Notes: generated by a model from the sequence alone, not told the origin. A stretch of 64,000 nucleotides of DNA from Haematobia irritans (GCF_050003625.1 NC_134401.1:95644852-95708851); one strand, 5' to 3'; counted from the stretch's first letter, positions 1-13,005 are shown. Made by a program: numbers and translations.

Positions 1-2949
1 AAGAAGTTTTTCATATAAAAATTTCAATTTTTTTAGGTTTTGGGTGGATTTTTGAATATTTTGAGGGTGGTCACGAATTATCGTCCTTTTCGCTCTAGGA
101 CGCATATTTAAGGAGATATGGCCAAAAGAAGTTTTTCATATAAAAATTTCAATTTTTTTAGGTTTTGGGTGGATTTTTGAATTTTTTGAGGGTGGTCACG
201 AATTATCGTCCTTTTCGCTGTAGGACGCATATTTAAGGAGATATGGCCAAAAGAAGTTTTTCATATAAAAATTTCAATTTTTTTAGGTTTTGGGTGGATT
301 TTTCAATTTTTTGATGGTGGTCACGAATTATCGTCCTTTTCGCTGTAGGTCGCATATTTAAGGAGATATGGCCAAAAGAAGTTTTTCATATAAAAATTTC
401 ATTTTTTTTTAGGTTTTGGGTGGATTTTTCAATTTTTTGATGGTGGTCACGAATTATCGTCCTTTTCGCTCTAGGACGCATATTTAAGGAGATATGGCCA
501 AAAGAAGTTTTTCATATAAAAATTTCAATTTTTTTAGGTTTTGGGTGGATTTTTGAATTTTTTGAGGGTGGTCACGAATTATCGTCCTTTTTGCTCTAGG
601 ACGCTTAGTTTAGGAGATATGGCCAAAATAAGTTTTTCATATAAAAATTTCAATTTTTTTAGGTTATGGGTGGATTTTTCAATTTTTTGATGGTGGTCAC
701 GAATTATCGTCCTTTTCGCTCTAGGACGCATATTTAAGGAGATATGGCCAAAAGAAGTTTTTCATATAAAAATTAATTTTTTTTTAGGTTTTGGGTGGAT
801 TTTTGAATTTTTTGAGGGTGGCCACGAATTATCGTCCTTTTCGCTCTAGGACGCATATTTAAGGAGATATGGCCAAAAGAAGTTTTTCATATAAAAATTT
901 CAATTTTTTTAGGATTTGGGTGGATTTTTCAATTTTTTGATGGTGGTCACGAATTATCGTCCTTTTCGCTCTAGGACGCATATTTAAGGAGATATGGCCA
1001 AAAGAAGTTTTTCATATAAAAATTAAATTTTTTTAGGTTTTGGGTGGATTTTTGAATATTTTGAGGGTGGTCACGAATTATCGTCCTTTTCGCTCTAGGA
1101 CGCATATTTAAGGAGATATGGCCAAAAGAAGTTTTTCATATAAAAATTTCAATTTTTTAGGTTTTGGGTGGATTTTTGAATATTTTGAGGGTGGTCACGA
1201 ATTATCGTCCTTTTCGCTCTAGGACGCATATTTAAGGAGATATGGCCAAAAGAAGTTTTTCATATAAAAATTTCAATTTTTTTAGGTTTTGGGTGGATTT
1301 TTGAATTTTTTGAGGGTGGTCACGAATTATCGTCCTTTTCGCTGTAGGACGCATATTTAAGGAGATATGGCCAAAAGAAGTTTTTCATATAAAAATTTCA
1401 ATTTTTTTAGGTTTTGGGTGGATTTTACAATTTTTTGATGGTGGTCACGAATTATCGTCCTTTTCGCTCTAGGACGCATATTTAAAGAGATATGGTCAAA
1501 AGAAGTTTTTCATATAAAAATTTCAATTTTTTTAGGTTTTTGGGTGGATTTGGTTTTGGGTGGATTTTTCAATTTTTTGAGGGTGGTCACGAATTATCGT
1601 CCTTTTCGCTCTAGGACGCATATTTAAGGAGATATGGCCAAAAGAAGTTTTTCATATAAAAATTTCAATTTTTTTAGGTTTTGGGTGGATTTTTGAATTT
1701 TTTGAGGATGGTCACGAATTATCGTCCTTTTCGCTGTAGGACGCATATTTAAGGAGATATGGCCAAAATAAGTTTTTCATATAAAAATTTCAATTTTTTT
1801 AGGTTTTGGGTGGATTTTTGAATTTTTTGAGGATGGTCACGAATTATCGTCCTTTTCGCTCTGGGACGCATATTTAAGGAGATATGGCCAAAAGAAGTTT
1901 TTCATATAAAAATTTCATTTTTTTTTAGGTTTTGGGTGGATTTTTCAATTTTTTGATGGTGGTCACGAATTATCGTCCTTTTCGCTCTAGGACGCATATT
2001 TAAAGAGATATGGTCAAAAGAAGTTTTTCATATAAAAATTTCAATTTTTTTAGGTTTTGGGTGGATTTTTGAATTTTTTGAGGGTGGTCACGAATTATCG
2101 TCCTTTTCGCTCTAGGACGCATATTTAAGGAGATATGGCCAAAATAAGTTTTTCATATAAAAATTTAAATTTTTTTAGGTTTTGGGTGGATTTTTCAATT
2201 TTTTGAGGGAGGTCACGAATTATCGTCCTTTTCGCTCTAGGACGCTTAGTTTAGGAGATATGGCCAAAATAAGTTTTTCATATAAAAATTTCAATTTTTT
2301 TAGGATTTGGGTGGATTTTTCAATTTTTTGATGGTGGTCACGAATTATCGTCCTTTTCGCTCTAGGACGCATATTTAAGGAGATATGGCCAAAAAAAGTT
2401 TTTCATATGAAAATCTCATTTTTTTTAGGTTTTGGGTGGATTTTTGAATTTTTGCTCTAGGACGCATATTTAAGGAGATATGGCCAAAATAAGTTTTTCA
2501 TATAAAAATTTCAATTTTTTTAGGTTTTGGGTGGATTTTTCAATTTTTTGAGGGTGGTCACGAATTATCGTCCTTTTCGCTCTAGGACGCTTAGTTTAGG
2601 AGATATGGCCAAAATAAGTTTTTCATATAAAAATTTCAATTTTTTTAGGATTTGGGTGGATTTTTCAATTTTTTGAGGGTGGTCACGAATTATCGTCCTT
2701 TTCGCTGTAGGACGCATATTTAAGGAGATATGGCCAAAAGAAGTTTTTCATATAAAAATTTCAATTTTTTTAGGTTTTGGGTGGATTTTTCAATTTTTTG
2801 AGGGTGGTCACGAATTATCGTCCTTTTCGCTCTAGGACGCTTAGTTTAGGAGATATGGCCAAAATAAGTTTTTCATATAAAAATTTCAATTTTTTTAGGA
2901 TGTGGGTGGATTTTTCAATTTTTTGATGGTGGTCACGAATTATCGTCCT

Positions 2950-5900
2950 TTTCGCTCTAGGACGCATATTTAAGGAGATATGGCCAAAAGAAGTTTTTCA
3001 TATGAAAATTTCATTTTTTTTTAGGTTTTGGGTGGATTTTTTGAATATTTGGGGGTGTTCACGAATTATCGTCCTTTTCGCTCTAGGACGCATATTTAAG
3101 GAGATATGGCCAAAAGAAGTTTTTCATATAAAAATTTCAATTTTGTTAGGTTTTGGGTGGATTTTTGAATATTTTGAGGGTGGTCACGTATTATCGTCCT
3201 TTTCGCTCTAGGACGCATATTTAAGGAGATATGGCCAAAAGAAGTTTTTCATATAAAAATTTCAATTTTTTTAGGTTTTGGGTGGATTTTTGAATATTTT
3301 GAGGGTGGTCACGAATTATCGTCCTTTTTGCTCTAGGACGCTTAGTTTAGGAGATATGGCCAAAATAAGTTTTTCATATAAAAATTTCAATTTTTTTAGG
3401 ATTTGGGTGGATTTTTCAATTTTTTGATGGTGGTCACGAATTATCGTCCTTTTCGCTCTAGGACGCATATTTAAAGAGATATGGCCAAAAGAAGTTTTTC
3501 ATATAAAAATTAAATTTTTTTTAGAATTTGGGTGGATTTTTCAATTTTTTGATGGTGGTCACAAATTATCGTCCATTTCGCTCTAGGACGCATATTTAAG
3601 GAGATATGGCCAAAATAAGTTTTTCATATAAAAATTTCAATTTTTTTAGGATTTGGGTGGATTTTTCAATTTTTTGAGGGTGGTCACGAATTATCGTCCT
3701 TTTCGCTCTAGGACGCATATTTAAGGAGATATGGCCAAAAGAAGTTTTTCATATAAAAATTTCAATTTTTTTAGGTTTTGGGTGGATTTTTGAATATTTT
3801 GAGGGTGGTCACGAATTATCGTCCTTTTCGCTCTAGGACGCATATTTAAGGAGATATGGCCAAAAGAAGTTTTTCATATAAAAATTTCAATTTTTTTAGG
3901 TTTTGGGTGGATTTTTGAATTTTTTGAGGGTGGTCACGAATTATCGTCCTTTTCGCTCTAGGACGCATATTTAAGGAGATATGGCCAAAAGAAGTTTTTC
4001 ATATAAAAATTTCAATTTTTTTAGGATTTGGGTGGATTTTTCAATTTTTTGAGGGTGGTCACGAATTATCGTCCTTTTCGCTCTAGGACGCATATTTAAG
4101 GAGATATGGCCAAAAGAAGTTTTTCATATAAAAATTTAAATTTTTTTAGGTTTTGGGTGGATTTTTGAATATTTTGAGGGTGGTCACGAATTATCGTCCT
4201 TTTCGCTCTAGGACGCATATTTAAGGAGATATGGCCAAAAGAAGTTTTTCATATAAAAATTTCAATTTTTTTAGGTTTTGGGTGGATTTTTGAATATTTT
4301 GAGGGTGGTCACGAATTATCGTCCTTTTCGCTCTAGGACGCATATTTAAGGAGATATGGCCAAAAGAAGTTTTTCATATAAAAATTTCAATTTTTTTAGG
4401 TTTTGGGTGGATTTTTGAATTTTTTGAGGGTGGTCACGAATTATCGTCCTTTTCGCTCTAGGACGCATATTTAAGGAGATATGGCCAAAAGAAGTTTTTC
4501 GTATAAAAATTTCAATTTTTTTAGGATTTGGGTGGATTTTTCAATTTTTTGAGGGTGGTCACGAATTATCGTCCTTTTCGCTCTAGGACGCATATTTAAG
4601 GAGATATGGCCAAAAGAAGTTTTTCATATAAAAATTTCAATTTTTTTAGGTTTTGGGTGAATTTTTGAATATTTTGAGGGTGGTCACGAATTATCGTCCT
4701 TTTCGCTCTAGGACGCATATTTAAGGAGATATGGCCAAAAGAAGTTTTTCATATAAAAATTTAAATTTTTTTAGGATTTGGGTGGATTTTTCAATTTTTT
4801 GAGGGTGGTCACGAATTATCGTCCTTTTCGCTCTAGGACGCATATTTAAGGAGATATGGCCAAAAGAAGTTTTTCATATAAAAATTTCAATTTTTTTAGG
4901 TTTTGGGTGGATTTTTGAATATTTTGAGGGTGGTCACGAATTATCGTCCTTTTCGCTCTAGGACGCATATTTAAGGAGATATGGCCAAAAGAAGTTTTTC
5001 ATATAAAAATTTCAATTTTTTTAGGTTTTGGGTGGATTTTTGAATATTTTGAGGGTGGTCACGTATTATCGTCCTTTTCGCTCTAGGACGCATATTTAAG
5101 GAGATATGGCCAAAAGAAGTTTTTCATATAAAAATTTCAATTTTTTAGGTTTTGGGTGGATTTTTGAATTTTTTGAGGGTGGTCACGAATTATCGTCCTT
5201 TGCGCTATAGGACGCATATTTAAGGAGATATGGCCAAAAGAAGTTTTTCATATAAAAATTTCAATTTTTTTAGGTTTTGGGTGGATTTTTGAATATTTTG
5301 AGGGTGGTCACGAATTATCGTCCTTTTTGCTCTAGGACGCTTAGTTTAGGAGATATGGCCAAAATAAGTTTTTCATATAAAAATTTCAATTTTTTTAGGA
5401 TTTGGGTGGATTTTTCAATTTTTTGATGGTGGTCACGAATTATCGTCCTTTTCGCTCTAGGACGCATATTTAAAGAGATATGGCCAAAAGAAGTTTTTCA
5501 TATAAAAATTAAATTTTTTTTAGAATTTGGGTGGATTTTTCAATTTTTTGATGGTGGTCACAAATTATCGTCCATTTCGCTCTAGGACGCATATTTAAGG
5601 AGATATGGCCAAAATAAGTTTTTCATATAAAAATTTCAATTTTTTTAGGATTTGGGTGGATTTTTCAATTTTTTGAGGGTGGTCACGAATTATCGTCCTT
5701 TTCGCTCTAGGACGCATATTTAAGGAGATATGGCCAAAAGAAGTTTTTCATATAAAAATTTCAATTTTTTAAGGTTTTGGGTGGATTTTTGAATATTTTG
5801 AGGGTGGTCACGAATTATCGTCCTTTTCGCTCTAGGACGCATATTTAAGGAGATATGGCCAAAAGAAGTTTTTCATATAAAAATTTCAATTTTTTTAGGA

Positions 5901-8350
5901 TTTGGGTGGATTTTTCAATTTTTTGAGGGTGGTCACGAATTATCGTCCTTTTCGCTCTAGGACGCATATTTAAGGAGATATGGCCAAAAGAAGTTTTTCA
6001 TATAAAAATTTCAATTTTTTTAGGATTTGGGTGGATTTTTCAATTTTTTGAGGGTGGTCACGAATTATCGTCCTTTTCGCTCTAGGACGCATATTTAAGG
6101 AGATATGGCCAAAAGAAGTTTTTCATATAAAAATTTCAATTTTTTTAGGTTTTGGGTGGATTTTTGAATATTTTGAGGGTGGTCACGAATTATCGTCCTT
6201 TTCGCTCTAGGACGCATATTTAAGGAGATATGGCCAAAAGAAGTTTTTCATATAAAAATTTCAATTTTTTTAGGTTTTGGGTGGATTTTTGAATATTTTG
6301 AGGGTGGTCACGAATTATCGTCCTTTTCGCTCTAGGACGCATATTTAAGGAGATATGGCCAAAAGAAGTTTTTCATATAAAAATTTCAATTTTTTTGGGT
6401 TTTGGGTGGATTTTTGAATTTTTTGAGGGTGGTCACGAATTATCGTCCTTTTCGCTCTAGGACGCATATTTAAGGAGATATGGCCAAAAGAAGTTTTTCA
6501 TATAAAAATTTCAATTTTTTTAGGATTTGGGTGGATTTTTCAATTTTTTGAGGGTGGTCACGAATTATCGTCCTTTTCGCTCTAGGACGCATATTTAAGG
6601 AGATATGGCCAAAAGAAGTTTTTCATATAAAAATTTCAATTTTTTTAGGTTTTGGGTGGATTTTTGAATATTTTGAGGGTGGTCACGAATTATCGTCCTT
6701 TTCGCTCTAGGACGCATATTTAAGGAGATATGGCCAAAAGAAGTTTTTCATATAAAAATTTAAATTTTTTTAGGATTTGGGTGGATTTTTCAATTTTTTG
6801 AGGGTGGTCACGAATTATCGTCCTTTTCGCTCTAGGACGCATATTTAAGGAGATATGGCCAAAAGAAGTTTTTCATATAAAAATTTCAATTTTTTTAGGT
6901 TTTGGGTGGATTTTTGAATATTTTGAGGGTGGTCACGAATTATCGTCCTTTTCGCTCTAGGACGCATATTTAAGGAGATATGGCCAAAAGAAGTTTTTCA
7001 TATAAAAATTTCAATTTTTTTAGGTTTTGGGTGGATTTTTGAATATTTTGAGGGTGGTCACGAATTATCGTCCTTTTTGCTCTAGGACGCTTAGTTTAGG
7101 AGATATGGCCAAAATAAGTTTTTCATATAAAAATTTCAATTTTTTTAGGATTTGGGTGGATTTTGGAATTTTTTGAGGGTGGTCACGAATTATCGTCCTT
7201 TTCGCTCTAGGACGCATATTTAAGGAGATATGGCCAAAAGAAGTTTTTCATATAAAAATTTCAATTTTTTTAGGTTTTGGGTGGATTTTTGAATTTTTTG
7301 AGGGTGGTCACGAATTATCGTCCTTTGCGCTATAGGACGCATATTTAAGGAGATATGGCCAAAAGAAGTTTTTCATATAAAAATTTTAATTTTTTTAGGT
7401 TATGGGTGGATTTTTCAATTTTTTGAGGGTGGTCACGAATTATCGTCCTTTTCGCTCTAGGACGCATATTTAAGGAGATATGGCCAAAAGAAGTTTTTCA
7501 TATAAAAATTTCAATTTTTTTGGGATTTGGGTGGATTTTTCAATTTTTTGCTGGTGGTCACAAATTATCGTCCATTTCGCTCTAGGACGCATATTTAAGG
7601 AGATATGGCCAAAATAAGTTTTTCATATAAAAATTAAATTTTTTTTAGAATTCGGGTGGATTTTTCAATTTTTTGATGGTGGTCACAAATTATCATCCAT
7701 TTCGCTCTAGGACGCATATTTAAGGAGATATGGCCAAAATAAGTTTTTCATATAAAAATTTCAATTTTTTTAGGATTTGGGTGGATTTTTCAATTTTTTG
7801 AGGGTGGTCACGAATTATCGTCCTTTTCGCTCTAGGACGCATATTTAAGGAGATATGGCCAAAAGAAGTTTTTCATATAAAAATTTCAATTTTTTTAGGT
7901 TTTGGGTGGATTTTTGAATATTTTGAGGGTGGTCACGAATTATCGTCCTTTTCGCTCTAGGACGCATATTTAAGGAGATATGGCCAAAAGAAGTTTTTCA
8001 TATAAAAATTTCAATTTTTTTAGGTTTTGGGTGGATTTTTGAATATTTTGAGGGTGGTCACGAATTATCGTCCTTTTTGCTCTAGGACGCTTAGTTTAGG
8101 AGATATGGCCAAAATAAATTTTTCATATAAAAATTTCAATTTTTTTAGGATTTGGGTGGATTTTGGAATTTTTTGAGGGTGGTCACGAATTATCGTCCTT
8201 TTCGCTCTAGGACGCATATTTAAGGAGATATGGCCAAAAGAAGTTTTTCATATAAAAATTTCATTTTTTTTAGGTTTTGGGTGGATTTTTGAATATTTTG
8301 AGGGTGGTCACAAATTATCGTCCATTTCGCTCTAGGACGCATATTTAAGG
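2950..8350 (+). repeat. Higher-order repeat, about 16 monomers (2.0 kb), within the first block
   Basis: Rare variant monomers recur at regular intervals. The agaatttg variant appears at 3523, 5522 and, as agaattcg, at 7647, spacings of 1999 and 2125 bp. The variant with cctttttgctctagg lies near 3321, 5320, 7070 and 8070, spacings of 1999, 1750 and 1000 bp. These distances equal about 16, 17, 14 and 8 monomers. That is the pattern expected when unequal exchange or conversion spreads multi-monomer blocks. The boundaries given are approximate. A self-dotplot would define them properly. Confidence 0.75.
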
Positions 8351-8879
8351 AGATATGGCCAAAATAAGTTTTTCATATAAAAATTTCAATTTTTTTAGGA
8401 TTTGGGTGGATTTTTCAATTTTTTGAGGGTGGTCACGAATTATCGTCCTTTTCGCTCTAGGACGCATATTTAAGGAGATATGGCCAAAAGAAGTTTTTCA
8501 TATAAAAATTTCAATTTTTTTAGGTTTTGGGTGGATTTTTGAATTTTTTGAGGGTGGTCACGAATTATCGTCCTTTTCGCTCTAGGACGCATATTTAAGG
8601 AGATATGGCCAAAAGAAGTTTTTCATATAAAAATTTAAATTTTTTAGGTTTTGGGTGGATTTTTGAATTTTTTGAGGGTGGTCACGAATTATCGTCCTTT
8701 GCGCTATAGGACGCATATTTAAGGAGATATGGCCAAAAGAAGTTTTTCATATAAAAATTTCAATTTTTTTAGGTTTTGGGTGGATTTTTGAATTTTTTGA
8801 TGGTGGGCACGAATTATCGTCCTTTTCGCTCTAGGACGCTTAGTTTAGGAGATATGGCCAAAATAAGTTTTTCATATAA

Positions 8880-10010
8880 AAATTTCAATTTTTTTAGGTT
8901 TTGGGTGGATTTTTGAATTTTTTGAGAGTGGTCACGAATTATCGTCCTTTTTGCTCTAGGACGCTTAGTTTAGGAGATATGGCCAAAAGAAGTTTTTCAT
9001 ATAAAAATTTCAATTTTTTTAGGATTTGGGTGGATTTTTCAATTTTTTGATGGTGGTCACGAATTATCGTCCTTTTCGCTCTAGGACGCTTAGTTTAGGA
9101 GATATGGCCAAAAGAAGTTTTTCATATAAAAATTTCAATTTTTTTAGGATTTGGGTGGATTTTTCAATTTTTTGAGGGTGGTCACGAATTATCGTCCTTT
9201 TCGCTCTAGGACGCATATTTAAGGAGATATGGCCAAAAGAAGTTTTTCATATAAAAATTTCAATTTTTTTAGGATTTGGGTGGATTTTTCAATTTTTTGA
9301 TGGTGGTCACAAATTATCGTCCTTTTCGCTCTAGGACGCATATTTAAGGAGATATGGCTAAAAGAAGTTTTTCATATAAAAATTTCAATTTTTTTAGGTT
9401 TTGGGTGGATTTTTGAATTTTTTGAGGGTGGTCACGAATTATCGTCCTTTTCGCTGTAGGACTCATATTTAAGGAGATATGGCCAAAAGAAGTTTTTCAT
9501 ATAAAAATTTCAATTTTTTTAGGTTTTGGGTGGATTTTTGAATTTTTTGAGGGTGGTCACGAATTATCGTCCTTTTCGCTCTAGGACGCATATTTAAGGA
9601 GATATGGCCAAAATAAGTTTTTCATATAAAAATTTCAATTTTTTTTAGGTTTTGGGTGGATTTTTCAATTTTTTGAGGGTGGTCACGAATTATCGTCCTT
9701 TTCGCTCTATTTTTAGTATTTGGGTGGATTTTTCCATTTTTTGATGGTGGTCACGAATTATCGTCCTTTTCGCTCTAGGACGCATATTTAAGGAGATATG
9801 GCCAAAAGAAGTTTTTCATATGAAAATTTCATTTTTTTAGGTTTTGGGTGGATTTTTGATTTTTTTGAGAGTGGTCACGAATTATCGTCCCTTTCGCTCT
9901 AGGACGCATATTTAAGGAGATATGGCCAAAAGAAGTTTTTCATATAAAAATTTCAATTTTTTTAGGTTTTGGGTGGATTTTTGAATATTTTGAGGGTGGT
10001 CACGAATTAT
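8880..10010 (+). repeat. Segmental duplicate of the SINE-bearing block, lacking the SINE
   Basis: This stretch matches about 11810-12640 plus 13005-13300 at an offset of about 2.93 kb. Shared rare markers are a gagagtgg monomer (8922 and 11851), the broken junction cgctctatttttagtattt (9703 onward and 12630 onward), and the tttccatttttt and catatgaaaatttcat monomers that follow. At 9714-9724 the sequence reads tagtatttggg uninterrupted, whereas in the other copy the SINE sits at this point. It therefore serves as the pre-insertion (empty-site) paralogue. Confidence 0.8.
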
Positions 10011-12640
10011 CGTCCTTTTCGCTCTAGGAGATATGGCGAAAAGAAGTTTTTCATATAAAAATTTCAATTTTTTTAGGTTTTGGGTGGATTTTTGAATATT
10101 TTGAGGGTGGTCACGAATTATCGTCCTTTTCGCTCTAGGACGCATATTTAAGGAGATATGGCCAAAAGAAGTTTTTCATATAAAAATTTCAATTTTTTTA
10201 GGTTTTGGGTGGATTTTTGAATTTTTTGAGGGTGGTCACGAATTATCGTCCTTTGCGCTATAGGACGCATATTTAAGGAGATATGGCCAAAATAAGTTTT
10301 TCATATAAAAATTTCAATTTTTTTAGGTTTTGGGTGGATTTTTGAATTTTTTGAGGGTGGTCACGAATTATCGTCCTTTTCGCTCTAGGACGCTTAGTTT
10401 AGGAGATATGGCCAAAATAAGTTTTTCATATAAAAATTTAAATTTTTTTAGGTTTTGGGTGGAATTTTGAATATTTTGAGGGTGGTCACGAATTATCGTC
10501 CTTTTCGCTCTAGGACGCATATTTAAGGAGATATGGCCAAAAGAAGTTTTTCATATAAAAATTTCAATTTTTTTAGGTTTTGGGTGGTTTTTTGAATTTT
10601 TTGAGGGTGGTCACGAATTATCGTCCTTTGCGCTATAGGACGCATATTTAAGGAGATATGGCCAAAAGAAGTGTTTCATATAAAAATTTCAATTTTTTTA
10701 GGTTTCGGGTGGATTTTTGAATTTTTTGAGGGTGGGCACGAATTATCGTCCTTTTCGCTCTAGGACGCTTAGTTTAGGAGATATGGCCAAAATAAGTTTT
10801 TCATATAAAAATTTCAATTTTTTTAGGTTTTGGGTGGATTTTTGAATTTTTTGAGGGTGGTCACGAATTATCGTCCTTTTCGCTCTAGGACGCTTAGTTT
10901 AGGAGATATGGCCAAAATAAGTTTTTCATATAAAAATTTCAATTTTTTTAGGTTTTGGGTGGATTTTTGAATATTTTGAGGGTGGTCACGAATTATCGTC
11001 CTTTTCGCTCTAGGACGCATATTTAAAGAGATATGGTCAAAAGAAGTTTTTCATATAAAAATTTCAATTTTTTTAGGTTTTGGGTGGATTTTTGAATTTT
11101 TTGAGGGTGGTCACGAATTATCGTCCTTTTCGCTCTAGGACGCATATTTAAGGAGATATGGCCAAAATAAGTTTTTCATATAAAAATTTCAATTTTTTTA
11201 GGATTTGGGTGGATTTTTCAATTTTTTGAGGGTGGTCACGAATTATCGTCCTTTTCGCTCTAGGACGCATATTTAAGGAGATATGGCCAAAAGAAGTTTT
11301 TCATATAAAAATTTCATTTTTTTTAGGTTTTGGGTGGATTTTTGAATATTTTGAGGGTGGTCACGAATTATCGTCCTTTTCGCTCTAGGACGCATATTTA
11401 AGGAGATATGGCCAAAAGAAGTTTTTCATATAAAAATTTCAATTTTTTTAGGTTTTGGGTGGATTTTTGAATTTTTTGAGGGTGGTCACGAATTATCGTC
11501 CTTTTCGCTCTAGGACGCATATTTAAGGAGATATGGCCAAAAGAAGTTTTTCATATAAAAATTTCAATTTTTTTAGGTTTTGGGTGGATTTTTGAATTTT
11601 TTGAGGGTGGTCACGAATTATCGTCCTTTGCGCTATAGGACGCATATTTAAGGAGATATGGCCAAAAGAAGTTTTTCATATAAAAATTTCAATTTTTTTA
11701 GGTTTTGGGTGGATTTTTGAATTTTTTGAGGGTGGGCACGAATTATCGTCCTTTTCGCTCTAGGACGCTTAGTTTAGGAGATATGGCCAAAATAAGTTTT
11801 TCATATAAAAATTTCAATTTTTTTAGGTTTTGGGTGGATTTTTGAATTTTTTGAGAGTGGTCACGAATTATCGTCCTTTTTGCTCTAGGACGCTTAGTTT
11901 AGGAGATATGGCCAAAATAAGTTTTTCATATAAAAATTTCAATTTTTTTAGGATTTGGTGGATTTTTCAATTTTTTGATGGTGGTCACGAATTATCGTCC
12001 TTTTCGCTCTAGGACGCTTAGTTTAGGAGATATGGCCAAAAGAAGTTTTTCATATAAAAATTTCAATTTTTTTAGGATTTGGGTGGATTTTTCAATTTTT
12101 TGAGGGTGGTCACGAATTATCGTCCTTTTCGCTCTAGGACGCATATTTAAGGAGATATGGCCAAAAGAAGTTTTTCATATAAAAATTTCAATTTTTTTAG
12201 GATTTGGGTGGATTTTTCAATTTTTTGATGGTGGTCACAAATTATCGTCCTTTTCGCTCTAGGACGCATATTTAAGGAGATATGGCTAAAAGAAGTTTTT
12301 CATATAAAAATTTCAATTTTTTTAGGTTTTGGGTGGATTTTTGAATTTTTTGAGGGTGGTCACGAATTATCGTCCTTTTCGCTGTAGGACGCATATTTAA
12401 GGAGATATGGCCAAAAGAAGTTTTTCATATAAAAATTTCAATTTTTTAGGTTTTGGGTGAATTTTTGAATTTTTTGAGGGTGGTCACGAATTATCGTCCT
12501 TTTCGCTCTAGGACGCATATTTAAGGAGATATGGCCAAAATAAGTTTTTCATATAAAAATTTCAATTTTTTTTAGGTTTTGGGTGGATTTTTCAAATTTT
12601 TGAGGGTGGTCACGAATTATCGTCCTTTTCGCTCTATTTT

Positions 12641-12651
12641 TAGTATTTGGG
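12641..12651. repeat. Left target-site duplication of the SINE
   Basis: The 11-bp word tagtatttggg occurs immediately before the SINE and again at 13005-13015 immediately after it, but only once in the empty paralogous site (9714-9724). This is the signature of target-primed reverse transcription. The first t is ambiguous because the SINE tail also ends in t. Confidence 0.88.
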
Positions 12652-13004
12652 AGGGAGCCACCGTGGTGCAATGGTTAGCATGCCCGCCTTGCATACACAA
12701 GGTCGTGGGTTCGATTCCTGCTACGACCGAACACCAAAAAGTTTTTCAGCGGTGGATTATCCCACCTCAGTAATGCTGGTGACATTTCTGAGGGTTTCAA
12801 AGCTTCTCTAAGTGGTTTCACTGGAATGTGGAACGCCGTTCGGACTCGGCTATAAAAAGGAGGTCCCTTGTCATTGAGCTTAACATGGAATCGGGCAGCA
12901 CTCAGTGATAAGAGAGAAGTTCACCACTGTGGTATCACAATGGACTGAATAGTCTAAGTGAGCCTGATACCTCGGGCTGCCACATAACCTAACCTAACCT
13001 AACC
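12652..13004 (+). mobile_element. tRNA-derived SINE, full length (about 353 bp)
   Basis: A non-autonomous retroposon inserted in the satellite. Its head looks like a tRNA gene: an A-box-like word at 12664-12674, a possible anticodon stem ccttg/caagg near 12689-12702, and a perfect B box ggttcgattcc at 12708-12718. An unrelated body of about 270 bp follows, then four tandem aacct units as the 3' tail. An 11-bp direct repeat flanks it. SINEs of this kind are transcribed by RNA polymerase III and moved by a partner LINE. The partner is not identifiable here, and the tail differs from the A-rich tail of the retrotransposon at 51257-62247. The donor tRNA identity is unresolved because the anticodon loop reads as 6 nt. 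The 5-T run near 12740 might terminate Pol III early. I recall this repeat as common in muscid-type flies but could not check that. Confidence 0.88.
12664..12718 (+). promoter_or_regulatory. Internal RNA polymerase III promoter (A and B boxes) of the SINE
   Basis: The word tggtgcaatgg (12664-12674) fits the A-box consensus TRGYNNARNGG at every position. The word ggttcgattcc (12708-12718) is a perfect B box (GGTTCGANTCC). The spacing of about 34 bp between them is that of a tRNA gene. These boxes bind TFIIIC in tRNA genes and SINEs. Whether this copy is transcribed inside the satellite is unknown. Confidence 0.85.
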
Positions 13005-13005
13005 T
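12986..13005 (+). repeat. (AACCT)4 tail of the SINE
   Basis: Four perfect aacct units close the SINE just before the right target-site duplication. Read in another register this is CCTAA, the complement of the ancestral insect telomere repeat TTAGG. In a SINE it is best read as a short tandem 3' tail recognised by the partner LINE. Confidence 0.9.

Larger units (their letters stand above)
1..12640 (+). repeat. 125-bp satellite array, first block
   Basis: Head-to-tail tandem repeat of about 101 monomers. The period is seen directly: the word aagaagttttt starts at 1, 126 and 251. Landmarks in monomer order are aagaagtttttcatat, a T-run, ggttttgggtgga, gagggtggtcacgaatta, cgctctaggacgc, and atatttaaggagatatggcc. 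Monomers differ by a few substitutions, by T-run length, and by diagnostic variants (cgcatatttaagg or cgcttagtttagg; aggtttt or aggattt; gagggtgg or gatggtgg; cgctctagg, cgctgtagg or gcgctatagg). All copies share one orientation. No gene is present. Because 125 is not a multiple of 3, frames rotate and open frames rarely exceed 60 codons. The block continues off the left edge of the window. I do not recognise the satellite by name. A pericentromeric location is inferred from array length and homogeneity only. Confidence 0.97.

Noticed and set aside
105..125. A CArG-box (SRF/MEF2-type) site in each monomer near atatttaaggagatatggcc
   Set aside because: The A/T core is not flanked by the required CC...GG in either orientation; resemblance only.
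3002..3211. Short open frames in the satellite (also 11830, 13511, 22334, 24430, 26428, 28052, 46956, 62501, 63745 and minus-strand 9912, 62180)
   Set aside because: They read through one and a half or so copies of the 125-bp monomer, begin at random ATGs and end at the same repeat-borne stops. Near-identical peptides at 22334, 24430, 26428 and 28052 reflect block duplication, not a gene family.
1..12640. CRISPR array
   Set aside because: Repeats are 125 bp without unique spacers and the context is clearly eukaryotic transposons.
12670..12722. A functional tRNA gene
   Set aside because: A and B boxes are good but the acceptor stem does not close, the anticodon loop looks one base short, and the sequence continues into a 270-bp body with a tail and target-site duplication: it is a SINE.
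12579..12773. 64-codon frame running from satellite into the SINE
   Set aside because: It spans the insertion junction and translates the tRNA-like head, so it is an accident of the insertion.
12851..12860. TATA-like ctataaaaag inside the SINE body
   Set aside because: It is an internal SINE sequence with no downstream gene; the A and B boxes explain transcription.
12986..13005. A telomere or interstitial telomere block
   Set aside because: Only four units, exactly at a SINE end with a matching target-site duplication, and flies lack TTAGG telomeres.
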